DNA of 14,890 bases, taken from positions 1 through 14,890 of the forward strand of contig WION01000797.1 of NCBI GenBank assembly GCA_015039365.1, read 5' to 3'. Positions 1 through 7,492 of this stretch are shown here, one piece after another. Both the position numbers and the translations under genes were made by a program. The notes beneath the pieces are model-generated. The model made no database searches. It worked only from the letters and a program-made list of their open reading frames with translations, and was not told where the DNA came from. Positions within the stretch are counted from its first letter, which is position 1. Each line of letters opens with the position of its first letter. The stretch is from Amanita rubescens. Its lineage: Eukaryota > Basidiomycota > Agaricomycetes > Agaricales > Amanitaceae.

Positions 1-1391
1 CTATTTGTCCGTGTGGTACACAAGGCGAGACCTAGCTTTGAGACTATCCATTTTCTTCTCCGCCGCATCAGCTGCAGGCACGTCAATCTGAAATTCAACC
101 ATCATATTAAGTGACATTTTCTAGGTGCATTTAGTGGTATCCTAGCGTAGGGGTTAAACCTTCATTTTCACATCGTGGACCGTAACTCTTTCATAGTTTT
201 GGAATTAAACACATGGAGGGCATCGGTGGTCTCCATGGATGGCAATAGATAGTGCGTCACTTTTATCACATTGTTCTGCATTACATTAATATCACCGCAA
301 TCTAGTTTTGCCTCGAAGGCTTGGGTAGATTCATAATTATTTGCGTCCCAACTCTTCACTGATGCGTAATCAGCTACAATTATTATAGCGACTCTCTCTT
401 ACTTCATGATGCATGATGTTAGTCTGACCATGTCCTTATTTTCTTCATGCTTCTAAACGCTGTTATAGTACCCGGATACGGCGACCTTTCTAACACCGCA
501 TGAAAAGCAAGTGATCATCAACATGCTCAACGAGGACACGCAAGGCCTCGCTACTTATTACGATGCAAAATTCATCTGGCAAGCGTTGTCAGATTACAAG
601 TCTTATATCATGTCCATGATACATCTTTGCTCCACGACAGCTGGCTATGCTATTGCGCTTTTCCTCCCTACGATCATCAGATCTCTAGGTAAGTGAGAGA
701 GACGTTTGACACACCGTGGGTCTCATAGTGTGCGTAGGTCACAAGATATTTTTGACAACAACGTGCTACAGTTGCATATGTCTCCGACAATTACAATCTG
801 CGAGGCCCATTCGTCATAGTGGGGGATCTGCTGTCTCGCTTGTTGGATTCATGATACTTATCACACAGACGAAGCCAGTTGTAAGTTATGTGGGTAGCAT
901 TGTTGCTGTTACAGGACACTTCTCTACCGTTGGAATTGGGTTGGCCTGGGCTGGCTCTATTGCCGGGGGTGATGTCAGGAAAGGTGTGTCATCAATTCTT
1001 TTATCATCAGACGAGATTAAAGGGAAACCTTAAGGAATGACGCTTGCAATGGGAAATCTTGGAGGGTGAGATGTTTCCCTATTCGTGAAGTTGAACATGT
1101 TTAATATGACGTCGGCAGCGTGTGCTCATCCTTTATATACCTGCAACCACCCCGTTTCTTTATGGGCCATGGTATTTGCATTGGATTGTCAACTGTAGTG
1201 TAAGTTTAATTTCTCGTTTATCAGGAAGTGAATTTAACAGTTTCTTCCATAGTATTTTTCTCACCTTATATTTCATGTGGGACCTTCGGAGACTGAACAA
1301 GGCTAGGGAAATTGATTGCGCCGCTCGAGGTAACGAAACCAAAAAAGGCGACTTTGTAGAGCTCGGGAGCGAAAGCCCACTGCTCCAGTAG
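1..1391 (+). pseudogene. MFS transporter pseudogene, upstream copy of a tandem pair (5' part outside window)
   Basis: This is the C-terminal two thirds of a Dal5/Tna1-like membrane transporter, colinear exon by exon with the intact copy at 2548-4960 (its exons 10-20). Matching segments include LSVWYTRRD near the left edge, HMEGIGGLHGW at about 212-245, LATYYDAKFIWQALSDYK at 547-600 and LGSESPLLQ before the TAG at 1389-1391. Breaks seen: the Trp codon of the GWQW motif is TAG at 246-248; the exon matching 4210-4281 is missing, so 709-773 joins the remains of two introns; two extra bases near 811-826 shift the frame; and the exon near 1040-1064 is four codons short. The first intron donor (78-79) is GC where the sister copy has GT. 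The 3' flank to about 1530 still resembles that of the sister copy, so the duplication reached past the stop. The remaining splice sites are well preserved, so decay seems fairly recent. Confidence 0.88.
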
Positions 1392-1640
1392 TATGCGTGC
1401 CACATTCGTTGAGCATGTCCCATCTCTAAGCTTCCCTCAGGTTTACAATCTAAGATAACTAAATCTCCTGTTTATTCCGCTTTTCACTTTACCGTATTCT
1501 CCTCGTGCTGGGAAGTAATAACAAGAATGTACATAACTGAGTGTGCCAAGACCTAACGTCCCGACGGTCTCGCATATCGTCATCCTCGGTAATTTGGCAC
1601 TTCTTACTGGGCGGTAATAGTATATGATCACTGTGCCTAG

Positions 1641-1653
1641 GTCCGAGTCGGAC
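1641..1653. promoter_or_regulatory. 13-bp palindrome GTCCGAGTCGGAC
   Basis: Perfect inverted repeat with 6-bp arms around one base. It contains CCG-N3-CGG, the triplet geometry bound by fungal Zn2Cys6 regulators. The core GGTCCGAGTC recurs at 2395-2404 inside a second palindrome. A regulatory role is inferred only. Confidence 0.3.
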
Positions 1654-1949
1654 ACCTGTCCAATATTCCCATGGCTGACAAACGCAAATCAGGTAATGTT
1701 GAAGTTAATTGGACGACAACATCCCCGCTTTACTGCAGGAGCGACACATGCAACACCAGTTTTCGGGAGCATTGGCAATGTAGCGCGAGGGATCCGGGGA
1801 GGAGTAACGTGCTGGCTCGCTCCTCAGGCGTGCAATGAACGGCCGTGATCCTTGGCCTGCTGGAAGCTGGGATTTGCTTTATTGGACACTTGAAGTGCAA
1901 CGGAACAGCTCCAAGGGCGTGTACAAAGATTTCATCGCAATGGGTCACC

Positions 1950-2303
1950 TCAAGATGTCATATTCATGTCAGGCCGATCCTCGCAGTCGCGCCTTTCTGG
2001 GAGGGCTGGCAAGGCAAGGCGCAAAGATCGAGGCGGACGTATGCCATCTACAATGCTCAAATCAGCCAGGCTAGGACCTTCAGCTTCTCTTGGATTAGCT
2101 GAGTTCAAATGGAGGTAGCGTGGCCGTTCTGAATTGTCCGAGACGCGATTCGGTCCTCCATGGATGTCTGCACATGCCAGTGGCCACAAAGTTTGTTAGA
2201 CTCACCCCATCTCTTCTCTGGCAGAAATAGGGGCAATCTGATTCTGAAACAATGCGAGGATGGTTTCTTGAGTAACGTTTCCATTCCAATAAGCCGCGTT
2301 CAT
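1950..2303 (-). other. Possible small minus-strand gene with one intron, unrecognised
   Basis: On the minus strand an ATG at 2303-2301 opens a 97-base exon beginning MNAAYWNGNVTQETILALFQ. It is followed by a GTGAGT donor (2206) and a TGCAG acceptor (2168), a 39-base intron shorter than the 47-59 bases of the neighbouring gene. The second exon runs in frame to a TGA at 1952-1950, giving 104 residues in total. The frame closes exactly, but the product matches no family I recognise and the second half is rich in Arg, Pro and Ser as random translations often are. It may be a chance open frame or a remnant. Confidence 0.17.
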
Positions 2304-2390
2304 CGGTTTGTGGCAGGGCTTCGCATGCGAAAGCTGACTGGTACGTATATTTCCGCTTTCATATCGTCTCAGTTAATTTTAACTTATCCT

Positions 2391-2403
2391 ACTCGGTCCG
2401 AGT
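2391..2403. promoter_or_regulatory. 13-bp palindrome ACTCGGTCCGAGT upstream of the transporter gene
   Basis: Perfect inverted repeat with 6-bp arms around one T, about 145 bases before the transporter ATG. It shares GGTCCGAGTC with the palindrome at 1641-1653; an 11-base ATTTGGCACTT string also lies close to each (about 1592 and 2421). This could be a binding site for a dimeric zinc-cluster regulator; no direct evidence. Confidence 0.35.
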
Positions 2404-2500
2404 CCTTGTCTTGTGGTATCATTTGGCACTTGAACACATCGAGTTTATCCCGTGACCTGTCTGAATTCATGTATCAAGGGGCTGCCAAGTAGCGAGCAGT

Positions 2501-2509
2501 TATATAAAA
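2501..2509 (+). promoter_or_regulatory. TATA box of the intact transporter gene
   Basis: TATATAAAA lies 39 bases before the ATG at 2548. With the usual 25-35 base spacing, transcription would start only 5-15 bases before the start codon, a very short leader. Confidence 0.5.
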
Positions 2510-2547
2510 TGCATCACTTTTATCGCTCGCATTCGATATAGACATCC

Positions 2548-4960
2548 ATGGGATCTATCAAGACGGAAGACATTTCTGCTGTTAGCCAGAGCGAAGGCAT
2601 GATGAACAAGATCCCCGAAGCAGAGCGCCGGAGGATACTGCGAAAATTAGACATCCATCTTTTACCTTGCGTCACCATTCTATTTCTTTTATCCTTCCTG
2701 TAAGTGCGCATATAGCAGAGTACTCACGCTGTTCTCTGTTGTTTTCACCCATTCTCAGCGATCGTATCAACATTGGTACATCTTTTACGTTGGGCTACGA
2801 GGCAATGAATCATCATCTCGTTTTATCTAGGGAATGCGAAGATTGCCGGAATGGTCCGGGATGCTCATCTTACGGGGCTCAGGTTTAATATTGTACGCGT
2901 TTAATTTATGAATGTGAGCCGGTTCGACCTGACTATTTAAAGATTGCAGCCGTCTTATTCGTACGAAACTATGTCTATTTGTGCTTGAACGACCTCTAAC
3001 CGATGTCGCATAGATATCGTATGCTCTCGTCGAAGTGCCCTCGTATGAGTGCATTATTGCCCCAAATGTGACGTTCGTTGACTTTGCGATTCCTAGAAAC
3101 ATTATATTGAAACTCGTTCGGCCGTCACGCTGGAGTAGGTTCGATTGTACATATTCTCTCATTTTAAACTGCCATACTTGATAGTACCGTCAATAATGAT
3201 CGCTTGGGGTACGGCACAATTTAAAACATGTCTACCTGGATAATTGATGATCTACGCAGGTATTGTTACGACATTGATGAGCTTGTGTGAAACGTTCGAG
3301 GGCTTATTGATGTTCGTGGTCCTTTTCGTTCTTTAAACTCGTGATGTAAGTGAGAATCGTAGCGCTCGAATCTTCCTTGGCTTCACTGAAGCTGGCCTAT
3401 TCCCTGGTGTAAGCGTCTCCCATCACGCGGCTTTCTAAGCCATCACTGACATGCGTAGGTTATATTTTATTTGTCTCTGTGGTATAGGAGGCAAGATGTA
3501 GCCTTGAGAATCGCCATTTTCTTCTCTGCCGGCACAGTTGCAGGTATGTGAATCCACGATTCAAATCATCGTATCAAGTCAACTTGCTGTTTCCTAGGGG
3601 CATTCAGCGGTATCTTAGCGTAAGTGTTGAAGCTTCGTTTTCACATCGTGGACTGTAACTCCTTGATAGCTTTGGGATTGAACACATGGAAGGCATTGGT
3701 GGTCTCCACGGATGGCAATGGATAGTACGTATACGTTACTTTCAACACTATTCTGCAATCTATCGACATCGTTGTAAACCAGTTTTGTCTCGAAGGCTTG
3801 GGTAGGTCCATGATTCATGTCTTCGCTCTTTCGCTGACGCATAATCAGCGACAATTGTTATAGCAACTCTCTCCTACTTCATGATGTATGATGTTAGTTT
3901 GATCATGTCGTCGTTCTTCGTGGTTCTCATGCTGTCATAGTATCCAGATACGGCGACCTTCTTAACGCCATATGAAAAACAAGTGGTCATTAGCACTCTG
4001 AAAGAGGACACACAAGGCCTTGCCACTCATTACGAAGCAAAATTCGTCTGGCAAGCGTTTTCGGATTACAAACCTTATATCCTGTCTGTGATTTATCTTG
4101 GTCTTTTGATACCTGGCTATGCGATTGCGCTGTTCCTCCCTACGATCATTAATTCGCTGGGTAAGCAGTGGTGGTGCTTGGCATAACACGGGTCTTATAT
4201 CGTGCGCAGGTTACTCTGCGGCGATTTCTCAACTTCTTTCGATTCCTCCCTACGTGATTGGATGTGTGGCCGCTATATCAGGCAGGTCTACCTCATTGGT
4301 CCGCAAGATGATGTTGATGACACTGACACAGTTGCATATTTCTCTGACAAATGCAATTTACGAGGTCCATTCATAATTGGGGGATCCGTTGTCTCGCTTG
4401 TTGGGTTCACTATACTTATCACGCAGACAAGGCCTGATGTAGCTTATGTTGGTGCCATACTTGCTGCCGCTGGAGAATTCCCTGCCTCTGCGGTTTTCCT
4501 AGCCTGGGTTAGCTCTATTGCTGGAGGTGATGTCAGGAAAGGTGCGTCATCATTTTTTAGTTAGTCCTAAGGACTAAAAGAATGCTTAAGCGGTGACAAT
4601 TGCTTTTACTTCTGCGGTGGCGAATTTCGGAGGGTAAGATATTGATAATCTTTCCTATCTATTCAGTTAATCCGATCTTAACAGTGTCTGCTCGTCCTTT
4701 ATATATCTCAAACCACCCCATTTCTTTGTGGGACATGGCACTTGCATTGGATTGTTAACTGTGGTGTACGTCCTACCTCTTGTTGACATAGAAATGAATT
4801 CAACAATTTCTTTTATAGTATTACCCTCACCTCGTTTTGCATGTGGGATTTTTGGAGAATAAACAAGGCCAAGGAAGCTGATTGTGCTGCTCGAGGGCTT
4901 GACGAAACTCACAAGGGTCAGTTTACAGAGCTCGGAAGCGAAAGTCCATTATTTCGGTAA
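2548..4960 (+). CDS. MFS transporter, Dal5/Tna1-like anion:cation symporter family, 20 exons
   Basis: Predicted 12-helix membrane permease of the fungal allantoate/nicotinate-type family; the substrate cannot be told from sequence. Exons by hand: 2548-2699, 2759-2775, 2831-2892, 2943-2960, 3014-3042, 3097-3134, 3185-3208, 3260-3311, 3363-3408, 3459-3543, 3598-3619, 3670-3724, 3783-3801, 3849-3892, 3941-4160, 4210-4281, 4332-4541, 4591-4633, 4685-4765, 4819-4960. They sum to 1,431 bases, 476 residues plus TAA, all phases consistent. Family landmarks: LLPCVTILFLLSFLDRINIG (helix 1), EVPSNIILKLVRPSRW (loop 2-3), LGFTEAGLFPG (helix 4), GIGGLHGWQWIF, YPDTATFLTPYEK (central loop), YFSDKCNLRGPFIIGG (loop 8-9) and C-terminal LGSESPLFR. 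Length fits the family (about 480-500). Intron 16 begins with GC rather than GT, and intron 3 ends in AAAG; these two boundaries are the least certain. No stop or frameshift was found, so it is probably functional. Confidence 0.9.
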
Positions 4961-5103
4961 GCACTGGGTTAATTGAGCGACTCGCAGTTCTAAGTGTCTC
5001 TCAAAGATTTATGATCTGAGATAACTAAGTTTCGTCACATTTATACGTCAAGCCATTGTACCATAGTATCATGACGTGGCATGACACTTAAATCTAAGGA
5101 AGT

Positions 5104-5127
5104 AATAACAAGAATAATAACAAGAAT
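5104..5127. repeat. Perfect 12-bp tandem duplication downstream of the transporter gene
   Basis: AATAACAAGAAT occurs twice head to tail. The paralogous flank of the pseudogene (about 1514-1527) has a single copy, so the duplication arose in this copy after the gene duplication. The motif may lie in the 3' UTR. Confidence 0.8.
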
Positions 5128-5195
5128 TTGCATGAGATGGACATCACTATTGTGGCATATGTTGCCCTTTTCGGACCTGCTCAATGTCCCAGTAA

Positions 5196-5528
5196 TTAAG
5201 TAACGAGCCGGCCGCATCACATCGGCCACCTCTCTCCACAACTCGGAAAAAGAAAAACGCAGTTCTAATTCCAACCACGTTGCAGATCAAGGTGAAGCCG
5301 TACCGTACGTTTCAGGAACTGGAACCTAACAAAAATGACCCGTGTAGTACGATTGTGAAGCAGCGTATCCAGAACACTCGCTTCCATGCAATGTATTCAC
5401 CCAGAATGGATGGATCGAAAGAGGTTCGCTTGCTGATGACGTTCCGCGGTGTAGTGGAGATGCTCTGCGCGATTAAAATGACCGAAAAAGAAGATGTCCC
5501 AAGATATTCGCCGCATTTGTTCGAATGA
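5196..5528 (+). other. Unrecognised open frame without an early ATG, possible exon or gene remnant
   Basis: A frame open for 110 codons ends in TGA at 5526-5528. It has no ATG in its first half. The stretch from about 5286 reads like a real protein (for example EVRLLMTFRGVVEMLCAIKM at 5419-5478), and a GTTGCAG string at 5280-5286 could be a splice acceptor for a last exon whose upstream partners are gone or undetected. The minus strand is also open over 5312-5572, which weakens the coding case. I recognise no family. It ends about 25 bases before the LTR-like segment that follows, so it may have been truncated by that insertion. Confidence 0.25.
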
Positions 5529-5584
5529 TGTGGCGTATGAAAGGATGCTTTCTGAATTGGAGCATACGTCATATCATTGTTAAA

Positions 5585-5650
5585 GTTATCTTATCTAATC
5601 ATATAAGATAACGTATATATATATATCTTATCTTATCTCATATAAGATAA
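5585..5650. repeat. Two near-identical AGATAA hairpins in tandem
   Basis: GTTATCTTAT (5585-5594) pairs perfectly with ATAAGATAAC (5603-5612), an 8-base loop apart. TTATCTTAT (5628-5636) pairs perfectly with ATAAGATAA (5642-5650), a 5-base loop apart. A run of TA repeats lies between. Each arm also holds GATA sites, the core bound by fungal nitrogen regulators. Confidence 0.8.
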
Positions 5651-5734
5651 CACATCATATCTTATCCTATAGATTAGGATATACAGATTAGATGTACATA
5701 CATGTATATTCATACATACACATACATATACATA

Positions 5735-5756
5735 CATAGGATACTGGAATATCCTA
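5735..5756. repeat. Inverted repeats of the ATAGGATA motif
   Basis: ATAGGATA and TATCCTAT form 8-base arms about a 6-base loop. The same motif makes a 7-base hairpin around 5664-5682 (TATCCTA/TAGGATA) and a shorter one around 5940-5955. These repeated small palindromes are confined to the LTR-like segment. Confidence 0.6.
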
Positions 5757-5879
5757 TAGTCGCTTGCGTCATCCCATTACTGCGGTAGACGCGTCATAGC
5801 TGCACTAGACGTCATATCATACGTCATGCACAGCTCTTCCTCTATTTACTATACTTTGTACTTATTAGGATACTAGTAG

Positions 5880-5887
5880 TATATAAG
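5880..5887 (+). promoter_or_regulatory. TATA box in the older LTR-like segment
   Basis: TATATAAG lies about 170 bases before the inferred LTR end, a usual place for the U3/R boundary. The downstream near-palindrome TACCTGTACGTAGGTA (about 5889-5904) would lie close to the transcription start. Confidence 0.4.
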
Positions 5888-6057
5888 ACTACCTGTACGT
5901 AGGTACAAATAAGAACCTTCCTTCTCCTCTTACCACCACATCCTATCCATAGGATAGTGAGTTATCGTTTGAGGTCGTCACCGCCACTCTACACTCCACT
6001 CTAAGTAAGTATTCACTTTAACACTTAGACGCTGCGCTGCTGGGCGTATCTTCGTCA

Positions 6058-6071
6058 GGTTATGGGCCCCG
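6058..6071 (+). other. Half-tRNA-iMet type primer-binding site (copia-like)
   Basis: GGTTATGGGCCCCG follows the CA that ends the LTR-like segment. Copia-group elements prime reverse transcription from a half-molecule of initiator methionine tRNA, and their primer site reads GGTTATGGGCCCAG or close to it (known of the group). The match is 12 bases before divergence. Confidence 0.55.
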
Positions 6072-6923
6072 ACATGGTATTGCTTGCATCACCATCGCCT
6101 CCAGGCATGTTACCATGCAAGATGTGTGAACAGGTATAGTATTGTGCAGGTCGGAGACCTGAGTGGCATCCGTCAATTTAACTGAGTTCTTGTACCTGAC
6201 ATACGAGCTTATGACATGCGCCCGGACCCTAGGGCTTTAGGGGGATCTCCTTGCACCCAGGGATAAGGGTACCACCTATGTTTCTCAAGGCTGGCATGGC
6301 AACCTTGACCCCCACGGAGTTATACTTGCCCTCCATGATGTGACTGGGGTATTCATGCACGATATTCCATTATAAGGCCCTTAGTGCCTTTAGTTACCGT
6401 ATGTAGATCATATGGCCCGTAGTAACTTTCACAAAGTATAAAGGTCGTGCTGGGGTCCCATTGTGGACCGTACACGCAGACTATTAGGCGTCCACTCCTA
6501 GAGAGCGCCTTAGATTAGCCGTTGGCTCTGCTCAAAAGGCATCCACGTATACTTTCATATTGTTACTGGGAGTGCTTATAAAGGTGGTCACGGACGGTTT
6601 ATGGACCGGACACCTTTCATTTTCCAAAGACAACTGGTACCTCTGGGAACCAGGCAGTTGCCGCAGGCGCACTGCAGTCCGCGGACCTTATGCATGTCAT
6701 ACTCATTTACAGGTCAGGCACACAAGTCTGGTACATGTTCCTCGGATCGATCCTGGTGCTAGGCATTATCATGCTTGGCTGTAGCTCATAACGCTGCATG
6801 CAAGGTTGTTGTCGTATTCGTTATGACACCCTCGCCTATGAAGTTGTTGTCGTTTATGTAATGACACCTTCATTAATAAAATCCTTAAATAGATATAAAT
6901 CATTGAATTTATAAATAATCCAT
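6072..6923. other. Noncoding, internally repetitive interior of the older element
   Basis: No open frame of useful length and no copia Gag or Pol motif was found; the longest frame (6560-6784) lacks an ATG and looks random. Two diverged copies of a TATAAAGGT...TGGACCG.ACAC module occur at 6437-6475 and 6577-6613. Near the right end lies a 37-base imperfect tandem repeat, then AATAAA at 6875-6880. This could be a non-autonomous element interior or a degraded one; the gypsy element is inserted at its right side. Confidence 0.4.
6803..6877 (+). repeat. Imperfect 37-base tandem repeat
   Basis: Copies at 6803-6839 and 6841-6877 share GTTGTTGTCGT and ATGACACC cores and match at about 27 of 37 positions by eye. 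A polyadenylation-like AATAAA (6875-6880) follows, so this may be the 3' end of a transcript. Confidence 0.6.
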
Positions 6924-6928
6924 CAAAC
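6924..6928. repeat. Left target-site duplication CAAAC
   Basis: CAAAC directly before the 5' LTR matches CAAAC directly after the 3' LTR (14821-14825). Five bases is the usual duplication for Ty3/gypsy integrases. Confidence 0.92.
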
Positions 6929-7152
6929 TGTTACAACACGGTACGGACTCCCGCATTATGCTTACATGATACGTCGGACATGTTTATTTTCTTTATGCCT
7001 ACCTTACTTGTCGTCTCCCTTATGCTCGATTCATACGGACAAGCTCGTTTCTTTACTTATACCATCCCTTGTTCCACATATGACGCCGTCCTTATACTTA
7101 TTTCCGTACTTACCATTATTCATTAATTAGTACGTCTCATTGTACTTGCTAG

Positions 7153-7160
7153 TATAAGTA
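7153..7160 (+). promoter_or_regulatory. TATA box of the gypsy LTR promoter
   Basis: TATAAGTA lies 33 bases upstream of 7186, the first base of the 13-mer complementary to the primer site. In Tf1-type elements the self-primer is the extreme 5' end of the mRNA, so the spacing supports a transcription start at about 7186. The same box is at 14593-14600 in the 3' LTR. Confidence 0.6.
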
Positions 7161-7264
7161 CCGCATGTATTCTAGAGTCGAACCCTAAGTTCGACTTAGC
7201 TGTTTATTGTCATCTGGCAATATAACCCTACTCTTAACTCATCTACCACAATCGTCCTCAGATC

Positions 7265-7286
7265 CTAAGTCAACGTCTTGACTTAG
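7265..7286. repeat. 9-bp stem hairpin in the LTR
   Basis: CTAAGTCAA and TTGACTTAG pair perfectly about the loop CGTC. It lies between the predicted self-primer (7186-7198) and its target (7383-7395), so in RNA it would sit inside the folded leader. It is repeated unchanged at 14705-14726. Confidence 0.75.
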
Positions 7287-7382
7287 TATTGAACTTATAA
7301 TCTTAACGTTTGACTTAAGACTTGTAATCGTGACTAGAGTTGCTGCTGCAACTTAGGTTGAGATTAACGAGTTCATAACAAT

Positions 7383-7395
7383 TAAGTCGAACTTA
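7383..7395 (+). other. Putative self-primer binding site
   Basis: TAAGTCGAACTTA, 2 bases after the LTR, is the exact reverse complement of TAAGTTCGACTTA at 7186-7198; a G-U pair (7199 with 7382) would extend it. No TGG, the start of every CCA-tail tRNA primer site, occurs within 35 bases of the LTR end. Tf1 and sushi-type chromoviruses prime from the 5' end of their own mRNA in just this geometry. Confidence 0.65.
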
Positions 7396-7492
7396 TCAAT
7401 AAGCCTGAACATCGATTCATTGGCATTTGATAACATACACTTCGACGAACTTCCGGAAAGCCAGCCCGTAGGTTACTGGCCACGTTGTCAAA

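Larger units (their letters stand above)
1392..2547. other. Intergenic region between the two transporter copies, no recognised gene
   Basis: The first ~140 bases are the duplicated 3' flank of the pseudogene: the motif GAAGTAATAACAAGAAT at about 1511-1527 recurs near 5099-5115. Beyond that only short open frames appear on both strands, overlapping one another and without a recognisable domain. An ATG at 1671 followed by GTAATG and a later CTGCAG could be a tiny spliced exon, but its continuation resembles nothing I know. Two palindromes (1641-1653 and 2391-2403) and a TATA box (2501-2509) are the clearest signals. The last few hundred bases should contain the promoter of the intact transporter gene. 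Confidence 0.6.
5553..6057 (+). mobile_element. Probable 5' LTR of a degraded Ty1/copia-type element
   Basis: About 500 bases with LTR-like organisation: a start near TG at 5553 or 5558, a TATA box TATATAAG at 5880-5887, and a CA end at 6056-6057 directly followed by a motif matching the half-tRNA-iMet primer site of copia elements. The segment is AT-rich at its left end, with paired AGATAA/TTATCT hairpins, TA and CATA microsatellites, and repeated ACGTCAT motifs (around 5566, 5805 and 5819). No matching right LTR lies in the window, so its identity rests on the primer site and layout. The exact left end is uncertain. Confidence 0.55.
6929..7380 (+). repeat. 5' LTR of the gypsy element
   Basis: 452 bases, TGTTA at the left and TAACA at the right (5-base terminal inverted repeat). 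It differs from the 3' LTR at 7085, 7212, 7344, 7368 and 7375 only; each is a transition at a CpG site. The TATA box at 7153 suggests U3 6929-7185 and R beginning near 7186. No ATG occurs from 7168 to the LTR end. Confidence 0.97.

Noticed and set aside
246..248. A-to-I RNA editing rescuing UAG to UGG in the transporter pseudogene
   Set aside because: Such editing is known from some ascomycetes, but this copy also has a frameshift and a lost exon, so editing alone would not restore it.
1160..1423. Minus-strand open frame opposite the pseudogene 3' end
   Set aside because: It is antisense to exons that clearly match the transporter; no independent coding evidence.
6560..6784. 74-codon open frame in the noncoding interior of the older element
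   Set aside because: No ATG start, odd composition, no similarity to copia Gag or Pol, and the region is built of short noncoding repeats.
7420..7434. TTGGCATTTGATAAC as a tRNA primer-binding site
   Set aside because: It begins with TGG one base in, but lies about 40 bases from the LTR end, too far for normal priming, while a self-complementary site lies 2 bases away.
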